Shown here piece by piece: positions 34,601-44,365 of a stretch of 64,000 bases of DNA. Position numbers and translations under genes: made by a program. The first letter of the stretch is position 1. Each line of letters begins with the position of its first letter. The DNA comes from Psoroptes ovis (lineage: Eukaryota > Arthropoda > Arachnida > Sarcoptiformes > Psoroptidae): positions 558,001 through 622,000 of the forward strand of contig PQWQ01000026.1 in assembly GCA_002943765.1 (NCBI GenBank), given 5' to 3'. The notes beneath the pieces were generated by a model, which worked only from the letters and a program-made list of their open reading frames with translations, did not search any database and had not been told where the DNA came from.

Positions 34601-37036
34601 TGCGAATGCAAATTCCATAACAAGAAATGAATGAATTTCAATGAATGTAAAAATAAAATTTCAATGAATTTTTCTTGTCATAATCTTCCCTTATTCTACA
34701 ATTTTGGCTTTGTATTTAAAATGTATGGTTAAATATGGCTAGTTATCTATTTATGCGTAGATGTTAATATATTCTGGTATAAATTCAAATAAACGAATGA
34801 ATTCATTGGCTATATATGTGCAAGTTAAAGGGTATAACTTGTGATAATCATCTTAAGATGGTAAAAAATGTGAAACATTTCCTTCTTTTTTTCATACTCT
34901 TCATCTTTTGATTATTTCAAAAAATTTTACCCTTCTAAAGATTCACAATTTATAAATGATTACAATCATTATCACTATCGGAGAAATAGTAATAAATAGA
35001 AAACAAAAATGGTTCAAGACTGTGTGATATCGATCATAATTCAAGGTAAATGAATAATAATTGGATTCAAATCAAACGATGGATGCTTATGGATGTGAAT
35101 ATATCTCAGTTAAATTGATAACATCATGCAATCTTGGAATAGAATTTGGTCAAAATCATAATTTTGATTATCAGGGAGAATTTTCAAGGAAATGTTCAAG
35201 GAAATTTTACAGGTTATCATGGATTTGAAGTAATGATAATAATAATAATCATAATAATAACAATAATGATAATAATAATAATGATGAAGATACACAAGAA
35301 AACCACAAAGTAATTTTTTTTAATTTTCTTCAAATTTAGGGTTTTTCGGTTCATTGAATGATTCAATCTCTTATTCATTGGAATGAATGAATGGATGAAT
35401 CATGGTATACGCAAAAATGGATTTCCTTAAAGTCTGAAAAGTCTTGAAATTAAAGTAAATTACCACAAAATGAATATACTAGAATGAAAGACTAATGTAA
35501 TTTATTTTGAAAGTAAATAAATGAAAATGAAAATGAAAAATAAATAAATTCCAATCTAACCAAAGTGAATGTTGCTGCTGCTGTTGCTGCTGCTTGCTTA
35601 TCCATCGTCTACAAATACCGTCGTCATATTCAATCATTCAGGCATGCAATGCAAGCATCCTTCGTTCGAAAAACTCAACAAAAAAAAATTTTTGGTTAAA
35701 TTAAAACCAAAACCGAAATGAAATGAAAGAAAAATTCATTACATTTCATTTTATCTCATGAACATTTCATCTACGTAAACATATTTTCATTTTCATTTTA
35801 CTTATTCTCAAGGTTCATCATCATCATCTTGCAGGAAACATATAGTAAGAACAGATATCCAAGAGAAATGTACACAGTGAAAAAATTTCAAAATTCTGGC
35901 CATTCAAACAATGGTCAATTCATGCGTATTCCATCAACCAAAGAAATAGTTTTAATGATAATGATGACCAGGATGATAATAATACAAATTTATTCATTCA
36001 TTTATTTATTTATCCATCTATCTATCTACAATAATAATAATAATAATCATCACATATTACACAATATTTACGTATGAGACAATTCATTCATTCATTCATT
36101 CATATGATAATATTAAATTCAAAAAATGATTGTAATTTTAAATTATCATCATTTTCAAGCGGAATTCTGCGAATTTCTCTGAGAATTCTACGAATTCTTC
36201 AATGCATGGAATCCATGGTACACGTTTGGACTTTCGAAGACCATATGTGTGTGTGTTTGTGTACGTAAGTGTACCAAAGATAATAATGATGATTATAATA
36301 ATGGTAATAATAATGATGATAATATACAAAACAACAACGAAAAAAGCAATAAATGCTAATCATTTCTCGTAAGAATAATAATCATATAAACAATATACAT
36401 AAGAATTGAACAATGATAATAATCATCATCATAGTCATGAGGATGATGATCATCATCATTGTAAGGCTCATTCGAAGCAATTTGCCATATTTGCTTTCAT
36501 TGGCATTATCATGCCATTTGCCATTCATGTTACTACTCGATATCAGATAATGTCTATTTACATGATCATCACCCCCACCATCATCAGCATCATTATTTTA
36601 TTTTAAAATTCATCAAAAATCAATTTGTAAAAATAAAAATACAAATAAAATTTAGCAAAAACACATATATCGCTGGTAGAGACCCGAGACCCAAGACCCA
36701 AGAAACAGATAAAATAAACGTTGAAACATTGATCAATGTTCCGATGTTTTTTTTCGAATGTTCAAATGTTCAATTTTTCATCATCATCTTTCATCATGGA
36801 TGCCATAAACAGGCCCTCAAATCAGTCTTTATCTTGTTTTTGTTTTCATGTTGTTTGTTGCTTGTTTGTTGTTTGTGAGTTTGTATTTTGAATATTTAAT
36901 GTTACACAATGAAATAAATAAATTAAACTCAAATAAAATAAAATAGATCAAACATAACCCTAAATGGAGTCGAAACGAAACGAAACGAAACGAAACGAAC
37001 GATGATGATGACAAGGTTCCCATCCTACCCTATACG

Positions 37037-37083
<47 letters not shown>
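37037..37083. repeat. (ATC)n microsatellite
   Basis: An uninterrupted run of about 15 ATC units, the longest pure trinucleotide tract I noticed. Shorter ATC/GAT and ATT/AAT tracts are scattered throughout the window. Confidence 0.9.
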
Positions 37084-39552
37084 AATCATCAATTTCTATC
37101 ATTTTTTTTATTGGTGTTTGATATTTCGTTCATAAAGAAATGTTTCGTATGTTTTAAACATTTGTGAAACTTTCAGCAACAACAATAACAACAGCGACCA
37201 TGCAGTTTACATGTATTCCCAATTGTAATTTTTGAAAATTTGTAAAATTGAAGAAATAAATGAAAAACTCTTTCATGAAACAACACAAAAACTATTCGAT
37301 TATATCACAAATAAATCGAGAAATTTCAGTTTGTTTAAATTTTAAATTTCAATATTTTTTTTCTACGAAGAGAATCAAATAAAGGAAAATGAAAATTTTG
37401 AAAAATTTCATTCATTCGGATACGATGATAGATAATAATTCATTTTTTTTAATGCCATGAATCATTTTGATGGCATTTGATGTATTTTTTATGAATTTTT
37501 TGGTGAATTTTCAGGGTTTAGAACCACATTCGCTCGGTTTTTATGGTTTTCACCATTTTTTCTATCATCAAGATGATGATTGAGAAGTGATGAATGCATT
37601 TTCGTTTTTGTTCTGGGAAATTGTGGTCAGCTTTTGCTGGGACCTTTGTGAAACCGCGAAAAAACAAGAAAAAACAACAAACAGCCATGAAATAGAGGCT
37701 TTAGAGGTCCATAGAATCGTTAATATTGGACGAATATCTACCAAAATCAATGCTCAAACTAGATATGTATCAATGGTCACGCAACTAAGAAACACGCGAT
37801 GATATCAAAAGCAAACTGGACGATGTGTAGACATTTGGTAAAATTTATGGATAAAGATGGCTATTCAAAGACCGGCCATTTTACGAGTTTTATCATTGAA
37901 AAATAATGGACAGAAATCAAAGATTTGATTTAAAGTCTTTTATTATTGTGGTTTCATGTGAATCACATGTTTTTTTAGTGTTTTTTATGACAATTTTGAG
38001 AAAACATAAAAATAAATGAAAAACAAGTCACATACCTTTGATTAAAACCATAAAAGTTTAAGTTTTTTTCAGGCTTTTCGCCGATGTAAATCATTCATTT
38101 TGTTTGAATTTATTTTCTCCATTTTGAAATTATCATTGAAACAAAAAGATATGAATTCATAATTCATTGACACACAATCACAATCATAAAGTTGATTCAA
38201 GTAAAAATAATAATTACGAACAAAACTTTTGGGCATTTTTTGGTATTTTTGAATTTTGATTTAAGCATTGTTTATGTTGTTTGAATTTTGAAGATAATTA
38301 ATATTCATACGGGATATTCACAGGCAAAATTCAAAGGTTCTTGATGAATTTCATTCATTTACATATGGTCAAACATTTGCATAAAGTCAATCATTAATAT
38401 GTGATTTAGGCATGGTAATCTGTGATGATACAAATGGAAAATAATCATTCATAATTATTACAAATCATAATTATCACAATTTATAATATTAAAGAATTGA
38501 AATGAGCAAATTTTTAAGTCGAAAACCATAAAACGAATGAAAATCAAGTCAAATCATCCATCATTCATCATCATTGTAACAATAGGTATAGTTTAAGATG
38601 TTGATTTGTATTTTCTTCAAAAAAAAAAAAAATTAGAATGATTGAATATTAATTTGTGTATTCAACTGATGATTGATGAACAAGTCGGTGATTAAGGTTC
38701 ATATTACTCATATCATCAACAACAAATAATGTTATGATTGAAATCATATGTTTTTTTTTTTTTTTGATGATTTCAATGATTATATTAACAATCGTGGATG
38801 ATCACCAAGGTCTTTGTTTGTAGTAAAAAATAAGAATTTGATTTCATTGATTGGATAATTTTCCCATTTTCGCCGTCTTGTTTTTTTTTGTGGTCAATTA
38901 ATTGGATTGATCTGTTTTTGCGGTGGTTTTTCATTCAATCAAATTATCACAATCTATGGCGATCGCGAAAGTTTAAAATTCAATTTACTTTTGTTTACTA
39001 CGATTTGATTTCCCTGATGATGATGGTGATGATGATGATGATGATGATGATAATGATCACTGATGATCAATATGATCATTGATCAATGACTGATGGCCAA
39101 AATTCCTAAATTGAATTAAATTTGATATGATTATCGATATTACAATCATACTTTGATGAATGAATGAATGAATGAATGATCAAATAATGGATCAAATTAC
39201 AGAACAGACACTAATAGAAACGGAAAGAAATGAGTGGAAGAAATTTTTTTTTTTTCATTAAATTTCACGTTTATAATATTTGATTTATAATAATGAATCA
39301 ATTTAATTATTTTGATCCAAAAATAATTTGATCTGAAATTTGATCACGTTTTCATTTATCAAATATATTAAATTATCTGTAATTGATCATATCAATCGAT
39401 TTTAGATCACCGAAATACTATCGATTTTTTCGTCCTTTCAAAATCGATTGTACAGACAGACGGAAGGAAATTTTTTTTTCAAAACATTCGATTTGTAATT
39501 TTTAATATTTACAAGATTAAATTCAATTAAATTGAATTAAATTAAATTTAAA

Positions 39553-40332
39553 ATGGATCCATTATTAATATTCTGTAATGTTTGCTACAAATCATCAATC
39601 AATCAAAAATCAAACATTAACAATCACAATGATAATCAATTTGATGATTATATACTTACAACATGTAAAAATATTATCTGTCAGAGTTGTTTTTTAAAAT
39701 CATCAACATCATCTAAACACTATTCAATATGTATAAAATGTAAAAGAAAAAATTGTGGACGTATTCAAATTACGAATAAATTAAAAGAATCAATACGACA
39801 TTATTTTATCACCGATACAAATAATAGATGCGCGGATGAATCGATAAAATTAAGAGAAAAAATATCTAAATTTCAAACACAACGCTTTAAATGTTATGAA
39901 GATTATTTGTCAAAAAAATTTGAACGTTATTTCAATATGAACAATGCTATGAATGAAAATTATGAACAGATTCTGCATGAGAAAAATGAACAGATTACAC
40001 AAATTAAAAGTGTGCTCGAAAATTTGAAGCAATCAATCAAAATTCAAGAGCAACGTCAATCACAATTTAAGGCTAGAGATGATTCAGTTTTTTCATTTGA
40101 ACTGCCTGACAAACATCCTAAATCTTGGAAGAAGATTGAGCCACTACCGGCTCTTAATTCAACACCTATACCAGGCCACGAACATTATGAAATTGATAAC
40201 ATGGTGACATTGCACGGGCAAATACCACCGCCATCAGTCATTATGCGTTCAGGTGCGGCCAGTCATAGGAGCAGATTTAAATATTCAAAAACATCACTGA
40301 CAATCGAAAAAAATCAGTCAAAATTTAGATAA
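39553..40332 (+). CDS. RNF212/Zip3/ZHP-like meiotic RING protein
   Basis: Single exon, 259 residues. The N-terminus is a RING-like domain with Cys at 8, 11, 38, 43, 46, 60, 63 and 68 (FCNVCYK... TTCKNIICQSC... CIKCKRKNC), followed by IQITNKLKESIRHYF, then a coiled coil (about 95-170) and a Ser-rich basic tail. This order is that of the Zip3/RNF212/HEI10 family, SUMO or ubiquitin ligases that mark meiotic crossover sites on the synaptonemal complex. The usual C-G-H after the third cysteine reads C-K-N, so the zinc-binding His is replaced by Asn. An Asn/Asp-rich insertion separates the first two cysteine pairs. Family assignment rests on architecture and the RNF212-like segment after the RING; it is moderately sure. 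Confidence 0.7.
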   Translation: MDPLLIFCNVCYKSSINQKSNINNHNDNQFDDYILTTCKNIICQSCFLKSSTSSKHYSICIKCKRKNCGRIQITNKLKESIRHYFITDTNNRCADESIKLREKISKFQTQRFKCYEDYLSKKFERYFNMNNAMNENYEQILHEKNEQITQIKSVLENLKQSIKIQEQRQSQFKARDDSVFSFELPDKHPKSWKKIEPLPALNSTPIPGHEHYEIDNMVTLHGQIPPPSVIMRSGAASHRSRFKYSKTSLTIEKNQSKFR

Positions 40333-40393
40333 CCCGTGTCATATCAAAAATGACCTTATCAATTTAATTGTGGGTCATTTTTAGCATATCTAT

Positions 40394-40508
40394 GGTTCCA
40401 TGGTGTAATGGCTATCACTCCAGACTCTGAATATACAGTTAAGCATAAGAATACATACCGAATTTTAAAAGTTATCTGGCAATCTGGGTTCGAATCCCGG
40501 TGGGACCT
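40394..40508 (+). tRNA. tRNA-Gln(CTG) with a 43-nt intron
   Basis: The acceptor stem GGTTCCA (40394-40400) pairs with TGGGACC (40501-40507), allowing one G-U. The T arm has GGTTCGAATCC. The anticodon stem CCAGA (40420-40424) pairs with TCTGG (40475-40479). The loop reads CTCTGA, then a 43-nt intron (40431-40473), then A at the canonical 37/38 site; the anticodon CTG is 40427-40429. Without the intron the sequence closely matches animal tRNA-Gln(CTG). The intron contains CAG, able to pair with the anticodon as in other pre-tRNA introns. A T-rich tract follows within about 25 nt as Pol III terminator. Confidence 0.93.
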
Positions 40509-40849
40509 TGGAATAATATTATTTTTTTGAAAATTTACAAAATTCATTCAATGTATTTTCATTTTTGCTCTTTGCTTCATTCAATTCAATTATGAATTAC
40601 ATCGTAAATATAATTATTGAGATTTAGTCTTGATTAATCTTAAATATTAAAAATTACTTATCATGATACTTACTTTACGGACGGGCTTTTGTTTACAATT
40701 TAGCATTTAATTATTTGTTTTCATTTTTTGATTTGATAATTCATCAAGAATAAAATATTTATATTCAAAGATAAATCAAATATATGAAAAGGTATTTATT
40801 CTGAAAACAATTTAATTGAAAATTTAACATTTTTATAATTTTTTAACAG
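40509..40849. other. tRNA 3' flank and EMC6 upstream region
   Basis: Contains the Pol III terminator T run just after the tRNA (around 40524-40530) and then EMC6 leader sequence. The bases right before the EMC6 ATG, TTTTTTAACAG, look like a 3' splice site, so a 5' UTR intron may end exactly at the start codon. Confidence 0.45.
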
Positions 40850-41299
40850 ATGAAATCGTCAAATATTTCTAATAAAAGATCTGGCTCACCAATGAATCAA
40901 TCAGATAGTTTGAACACCAACAACAACAACAACAACAATAATGTGAGTTCAAACAATTCAAATAATCAAGATGATGGCGGTACAGTTAATCGTTCGATTG
41001 CATATTTATCGTTTGCAATTCAACATAATAATCATTTAATTGAATATTGTCGAACATCGATGTCAGCATTAGCTGGTTCAACTGCCGGCATCATTGGTTT
41101 AACATCATTCTATGGTTTTGCATTTTATCTTATAATGGTACTCATATTTTGGCTTATGATTATGACCAAAGCCGATTACACTAATTATAAACGTTATTTT
41201 ACATCACCATTGAATGTTTTGACCAATGGTTTTATGTCCGGTTTAACAACATATGTATTATTTTGGACATTTCTATACGGAATGGTTCATGTTTATTGA
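40850..41299 (+). CDS. EMC6: ER membrane protein complex subunit 6
   Basis: 149 residues. From about residue 47 the protein matches EMC6/TMEM93: SIAYLSFAIQHNNHLIEYCRTSMSALAGSTAGIIGLT, two or three hydrophobic helices, and the signature end TYVLFWTFLYGMVHVY. EMC6 sits in the membrane core of the EMC, an insertase for tail-anchored and multipass proteins in the endoplasmic reticulum. The human protein has about 110 residues; the extra here is an N-terminal Asn/Ser-rich cytosolic extension with an Asn run. The ATG at 40850 directly follows an AG, suggesting an upstream 5' UTR exon. AATAAA at 41409 is the likely poly(A) signal; the gene converges with CIAO1 (147 bp between stops). Confidence 0.95.
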   Translation: MKSSNISNKRSGSPMNQSDSLNTNNNNNNNNVSSNNSNNQDDGGTVNRSIAYLSFAIQHNNHLIEYCRTSMSALAGSTAGIIGLTSFYGFAFYLIMVLIFWLMIMTKADYTNYKRYFTSPLNVLTNGFMSGLTTYVLFWTFLYGMVHVY

Positions 41300-41445
41300 A
41301 AAAACCATGTGGTCATATTGAATAATAACAACAAATTTCTCATACATACAGTTTTCTTTAAACATATTGAAAATGTATAAAAATATTTATAATTTTTATT
41401 TTAATTGGAATAAATTCTAAATCTTCATTATTCACTATACTAGTA

Positions 41446-42618
41446 TCATTCTTGACAATTCATTGACCATAATCGTATAAATCCATCATCAGAACCGGTG
41501 GCGAATATCATTAAATTTTCATCATCACTATCAGATTGATCACTTTGTTTTTTCATTGGTCTACAATTCACTGAATTAATATCTTGTTCATGAGCATCAG
41601 TTTTGTATGATAGTTGACGATATCTGACTGATATTTCTTTCGAATCTTCAAGATTATTCAAATATTGTTTAAATACATGTATAGAATTATCGGCACCAAC
41701 TGTTAATATATAATTATTGAACCATTGTACATCATAAATTGGCCATTGATGATAACCATTTAATGATGCTATAACCACCCATTTTTGGGTCAATTCAGCA
41801 TACTCTTTAGATGTGATATTATCAATCGATTCAATTAAATGTTGGTAATTTTTAGGCTCAAAAATTTTGATCGATTCATCGGCACTGACACTGACTAAAC
41901 GAGTTCCATTTTTATTGAATGCAACCGACCATACAGTTGATTCGTGTTCATATAAATTAGCATAACATTGCCAATCGTCTAATGTTTGACAGTATAAATT
42001 GATTTGATTATCAAAACTACTTGATGCCAGAATGTTAAGATTTGGATGCCAAACAACACATTTGACATCTTGACTGTGTTCATTTAGAACAGATGAACAT
42101 TCAAAGATGGCTTCTTCATTCGAATCATTGATCATTGATGAATCTGCTGCTTCTGAACCGATTTCGATTTTTTCCCAAATCCAAACAGATTTGTCGCGTG
42201 AACAGGTTGCTAAAAACTGATCATTCGACGACCATGAAACACATTTGATTTCATTTTCATGTCCTTCAAGGGACACCATTACAGTCCATTCGATTTCTGG
42301 ATCTTGATCTAATTCTTTCTTTGAATTTTGTTGATGCCAAATGCATGTGGTACCATCAAAACTGGCTGATGCTAAATAACGACCATCATGAGACCATGAT
42401 ATGTAACGTATAGTGCGTTGATGGCCATCGGTCAATGTTGATATACATTTCCATTCATTTTTATCGCTATTTCGGCCTTTATTTTCGGCCCATATTTTAA
42501 TAGTTCGATCAGCACCACAAGATGTTAACCAATGGCCATTTGGATGCCAACGCACACACCAGATACGTTCCATGTGACCATCTAATGTTGCCAATAATCT
42601 TATTTCATTTTTATCCAT
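41446..42618 (-). CDS. CIAO1: CIAO1, cytosolic iron-sulfur assembly WD40 protein
   Basis: Single exon, 390 residues, with seven WD40 repeats visible as GH...W...S/D and IKIW/IWE-type ends: LDGHMERIWCVRWHPNG, DGHQRTIRYISWSHDGRYLASASFDGTTCIW, LEGHENEIKCVSWSSNDQFLATCSRDKSVWIW, LNEHSQDVKCVVWHPN and so on, ending IFATGSDDGFIRLWS. The repeat sequences are those of CIAO1/Cia1, the scaffold of the CIA targeting complex (with CIAO2B and MMS19) that delivers Fe-S clusters to cytosolic and nuclear apoproteins. Human CIAO1 has 339 residues; the extra is in acidic loops between repeats. It is divergent from TAF11, 227 bp between start codons. Confidence 0.94.
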   Translation of the reverse strand: MDKNEIRLLATLDGHMERIWCVRWHPNGHWLTSCGADRTIKIWAENKGRNSDKNEWKCISTLTDGHQRTIRYISWSHDGRYLASASFDGTTCIWHQQNSKKELDQDPEIEWTVMVSLEGHENEIKCVSWSSNDQFLATCSRDKSVWIWEKIEIGSEAADSSMINDSNEEAIFECSSVLNEHSQDVKCVVWHPNLNILASSSFDNQINLYCQTLDDWQCYANLYEHESTVWSVAFNKNGTRLVSVSADESIKIFEPKNYQHLIESIDNITSKEYAELTQKWVVIASLNGYHQWPIYDVQWFNNYILTVGADNSIHVFKQYLNNLEDSKEISVRYRQLSYKTDAHEQDINSVNCRPMKKQSDQSDSDDENLMIFATGSDDGFIRLWSMNCQE

Positions 42619-42845
42619 TTTTTTTATTTATTTGATTCAGAAATTATGAATTTTCATAATAATAAATATTTGAAATATAATTAATTTTAAGCTGTTGATT
42701 AATAAAGAAAAAATATTTTTTGAATTTTTTTTCACATTAATCATGTGTTTAACGATACTTGACTCTATTTCGACACAAATGGTCAAAACAATTTAAAAAG
42801 AAATTCCATATGTTTTGATTGTTGAAATAGGTTTTTTTAATCTTG
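42619..42845. promoter_or_regulatory. Shared promoter region of CIAO1 and TAF11
   Basis: The start codons of two divergent housekeeping genes are 227 bp apart, almost the same gap as for dyskerin/BRK1. The sequence is AT-rich with no recognisable core motif. The role is inferred from geometry. Confidence 0.5.
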
Positions 42846-44104
42846 ATGAAAATGGTCTCCGAATCAAATGGACCAGAAATTGATGAAAATAAAATCACCA
42901 TCGATGATCCGAATATAGATGATTATGCTGAAATAATCAAAGATTTAGTTGATAACATTGCCAAAGAAAATGAATCAAATGAAGTGAATCAAAATCAACA
43001 AAATGAATCTGAGTCGATAAAATTAGAGTCAAAAATTGATGAAGACAATCCAGATAATGATGATGATGATCTTAACTCACCTAAAAATAGCCCTGATAAT
43101 GATAGTAATGATCGCAAAAAATCAAATGTAATTAATGAATCAAGCTTAAATTTCATAGAATCAATACAATTGCCTGGCATACCGATCGTATCAAATGATA
43201 ATAATCAAGAAATAGAACAACAAATCGATGAAAATGAAAATATTGAAAAGAATATTAATGAAACTGAAATTGAAACATCATCAATGGATGAAGATGATAA
43301 CAACGACGACGACGTTGATGATGATAATGATGATGAACAACATGAATCACAGTCAAAAAATTTGAACAATGATTCTATGGATGAATCAATGGATGTTGAT
43401 GATGATCATCATATGTTCGAAACAGCTTCATCAAGTGATAATCAATGCGCTAATTATGAAAATAAAGGAGAAAAAAATAATTTATTAGAATACAAAATTG
43501 AATTAACATTATTGCCTAAAAATGGTACCATTTTGACCGATGTAGATCCAACCACATTAACACGTCAAGAACAAAAACAATTGAAAGAAAAGCTACAAGA
43601 AGAAGAAAGAGAAAGAATGCAGTTGAGTATACATTTGATTATTTTTAATAATTGTCAATAGGTTTAATGTCGATGTCATTTTTTTTTTTTTTTTGATCTA
43701 AAGGGTTTTAGTATCAAATTTTTCGGAAGAACAATTAAATCGCTATGAAATGTATCGTCGTGCAGCATTCCCAAAAGCAGCGATCAAACGTGTAAGTAGT
43801 ATTGCATTTTGAGATTGATTGGAAAAATAAATAATTTTGTCATTTCAAAATTATCGATATTTAGCTTGTGCAACAAATCACTGGTTGCTCAGTATCACAG
43901 AATGTTGTTATAGCAATATCTGGCATTGCCAAAGTATTTGTTGGTGAGATCGTTGAAGAAGCACTTGATTGTATGGAAAGAGAGAATGGCGGTGAGAATA
44001 ATGGTCCATTACATCCTAAACATATACGTGAAGCGTTAAGAAGATTACGAATCAAAGGTGTAATACCAAGAGGTAGAGAACCTAATAGCAATACATGGAT
44101 TTAA
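42846..44104 (+). CDS. TAF11: TAF11, TFIID histone-fold subunit
   Basis: Three exons, 42846-43621, 43704-43791 and 43865-44104 (introns 82 and 73 nt), give 367 residues. The histone fold is formed across the junctions: ERMQ-VLVSNFSEEQLNRYEMYRRAAFPKAAIKR-LVQQITGCSVSQNVVIAISGIAKVFVGEIVEEALD, then HIREALRRLRIKGVIP, matching TAF11 of other animals. TAF11 pairs with TAF13 in TFIID near TBP at Pol II promoters. The N-terminal ~240 residues are a long acidic, Asn/Asp/Ser-rich region, making it longer than human TAF11 (211). The first donor is a weak GTTGAG, but only that site keeps the frame. AATAAA at 44208-44213 is a likely poly(A) signal. Confidence 0.95.
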
Positions 44105-44365
44105 ATCATATCGACTAATCAACGTATTCAAATCATTGATTAAACCAAATGTTGAGATGTGTAATGATAATAATTAACATTTTGTTTATTTAAAATTTGA
44201 TATTGAAAATAAATTCAATCATTTTATTTATGCCGAAACAAATAAATGATCATCAATAAACATTAGAATTTTTTTTTTCTTGAATTAATCGAATATTTAG
44301 AGCAGTAAAAATAATTATAATAATTTCTTGAAAAATTTTGATGTTTTGCTGACCATCTTCGAAAT

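Larger units (their letters stand above)
26310..39552. other. Gene-poor, microsatellite- and MITE-rich stretch
   Basis: Apart from the candidate exon at 31435-31684, I find no coding region here. Frames are short and made of simple repeats (His/Asn/Asp/Ile runs). It holds six hairpin MITEs (27127-31020), an (ATC)n tract at 37037-37083, CA/TG repeats and a slightly GC-richer patch at about 29100-29235. It may be large introns or regulatory sequence of a gene whose exons lie elsewhere. Confidence 0.5.

Noticed and set aside
36400..37090. Regularly spaced ATC/CAT tracts resembling an array
   Set aside because: These are imperfect trinucleotide microsatellites with no unique spacers, not a CRISPR-like array.
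40359..40547. 62-codon minus frame
   Set aside because: It runs antisense across the tRNA-Gln gene and has no protein homology.
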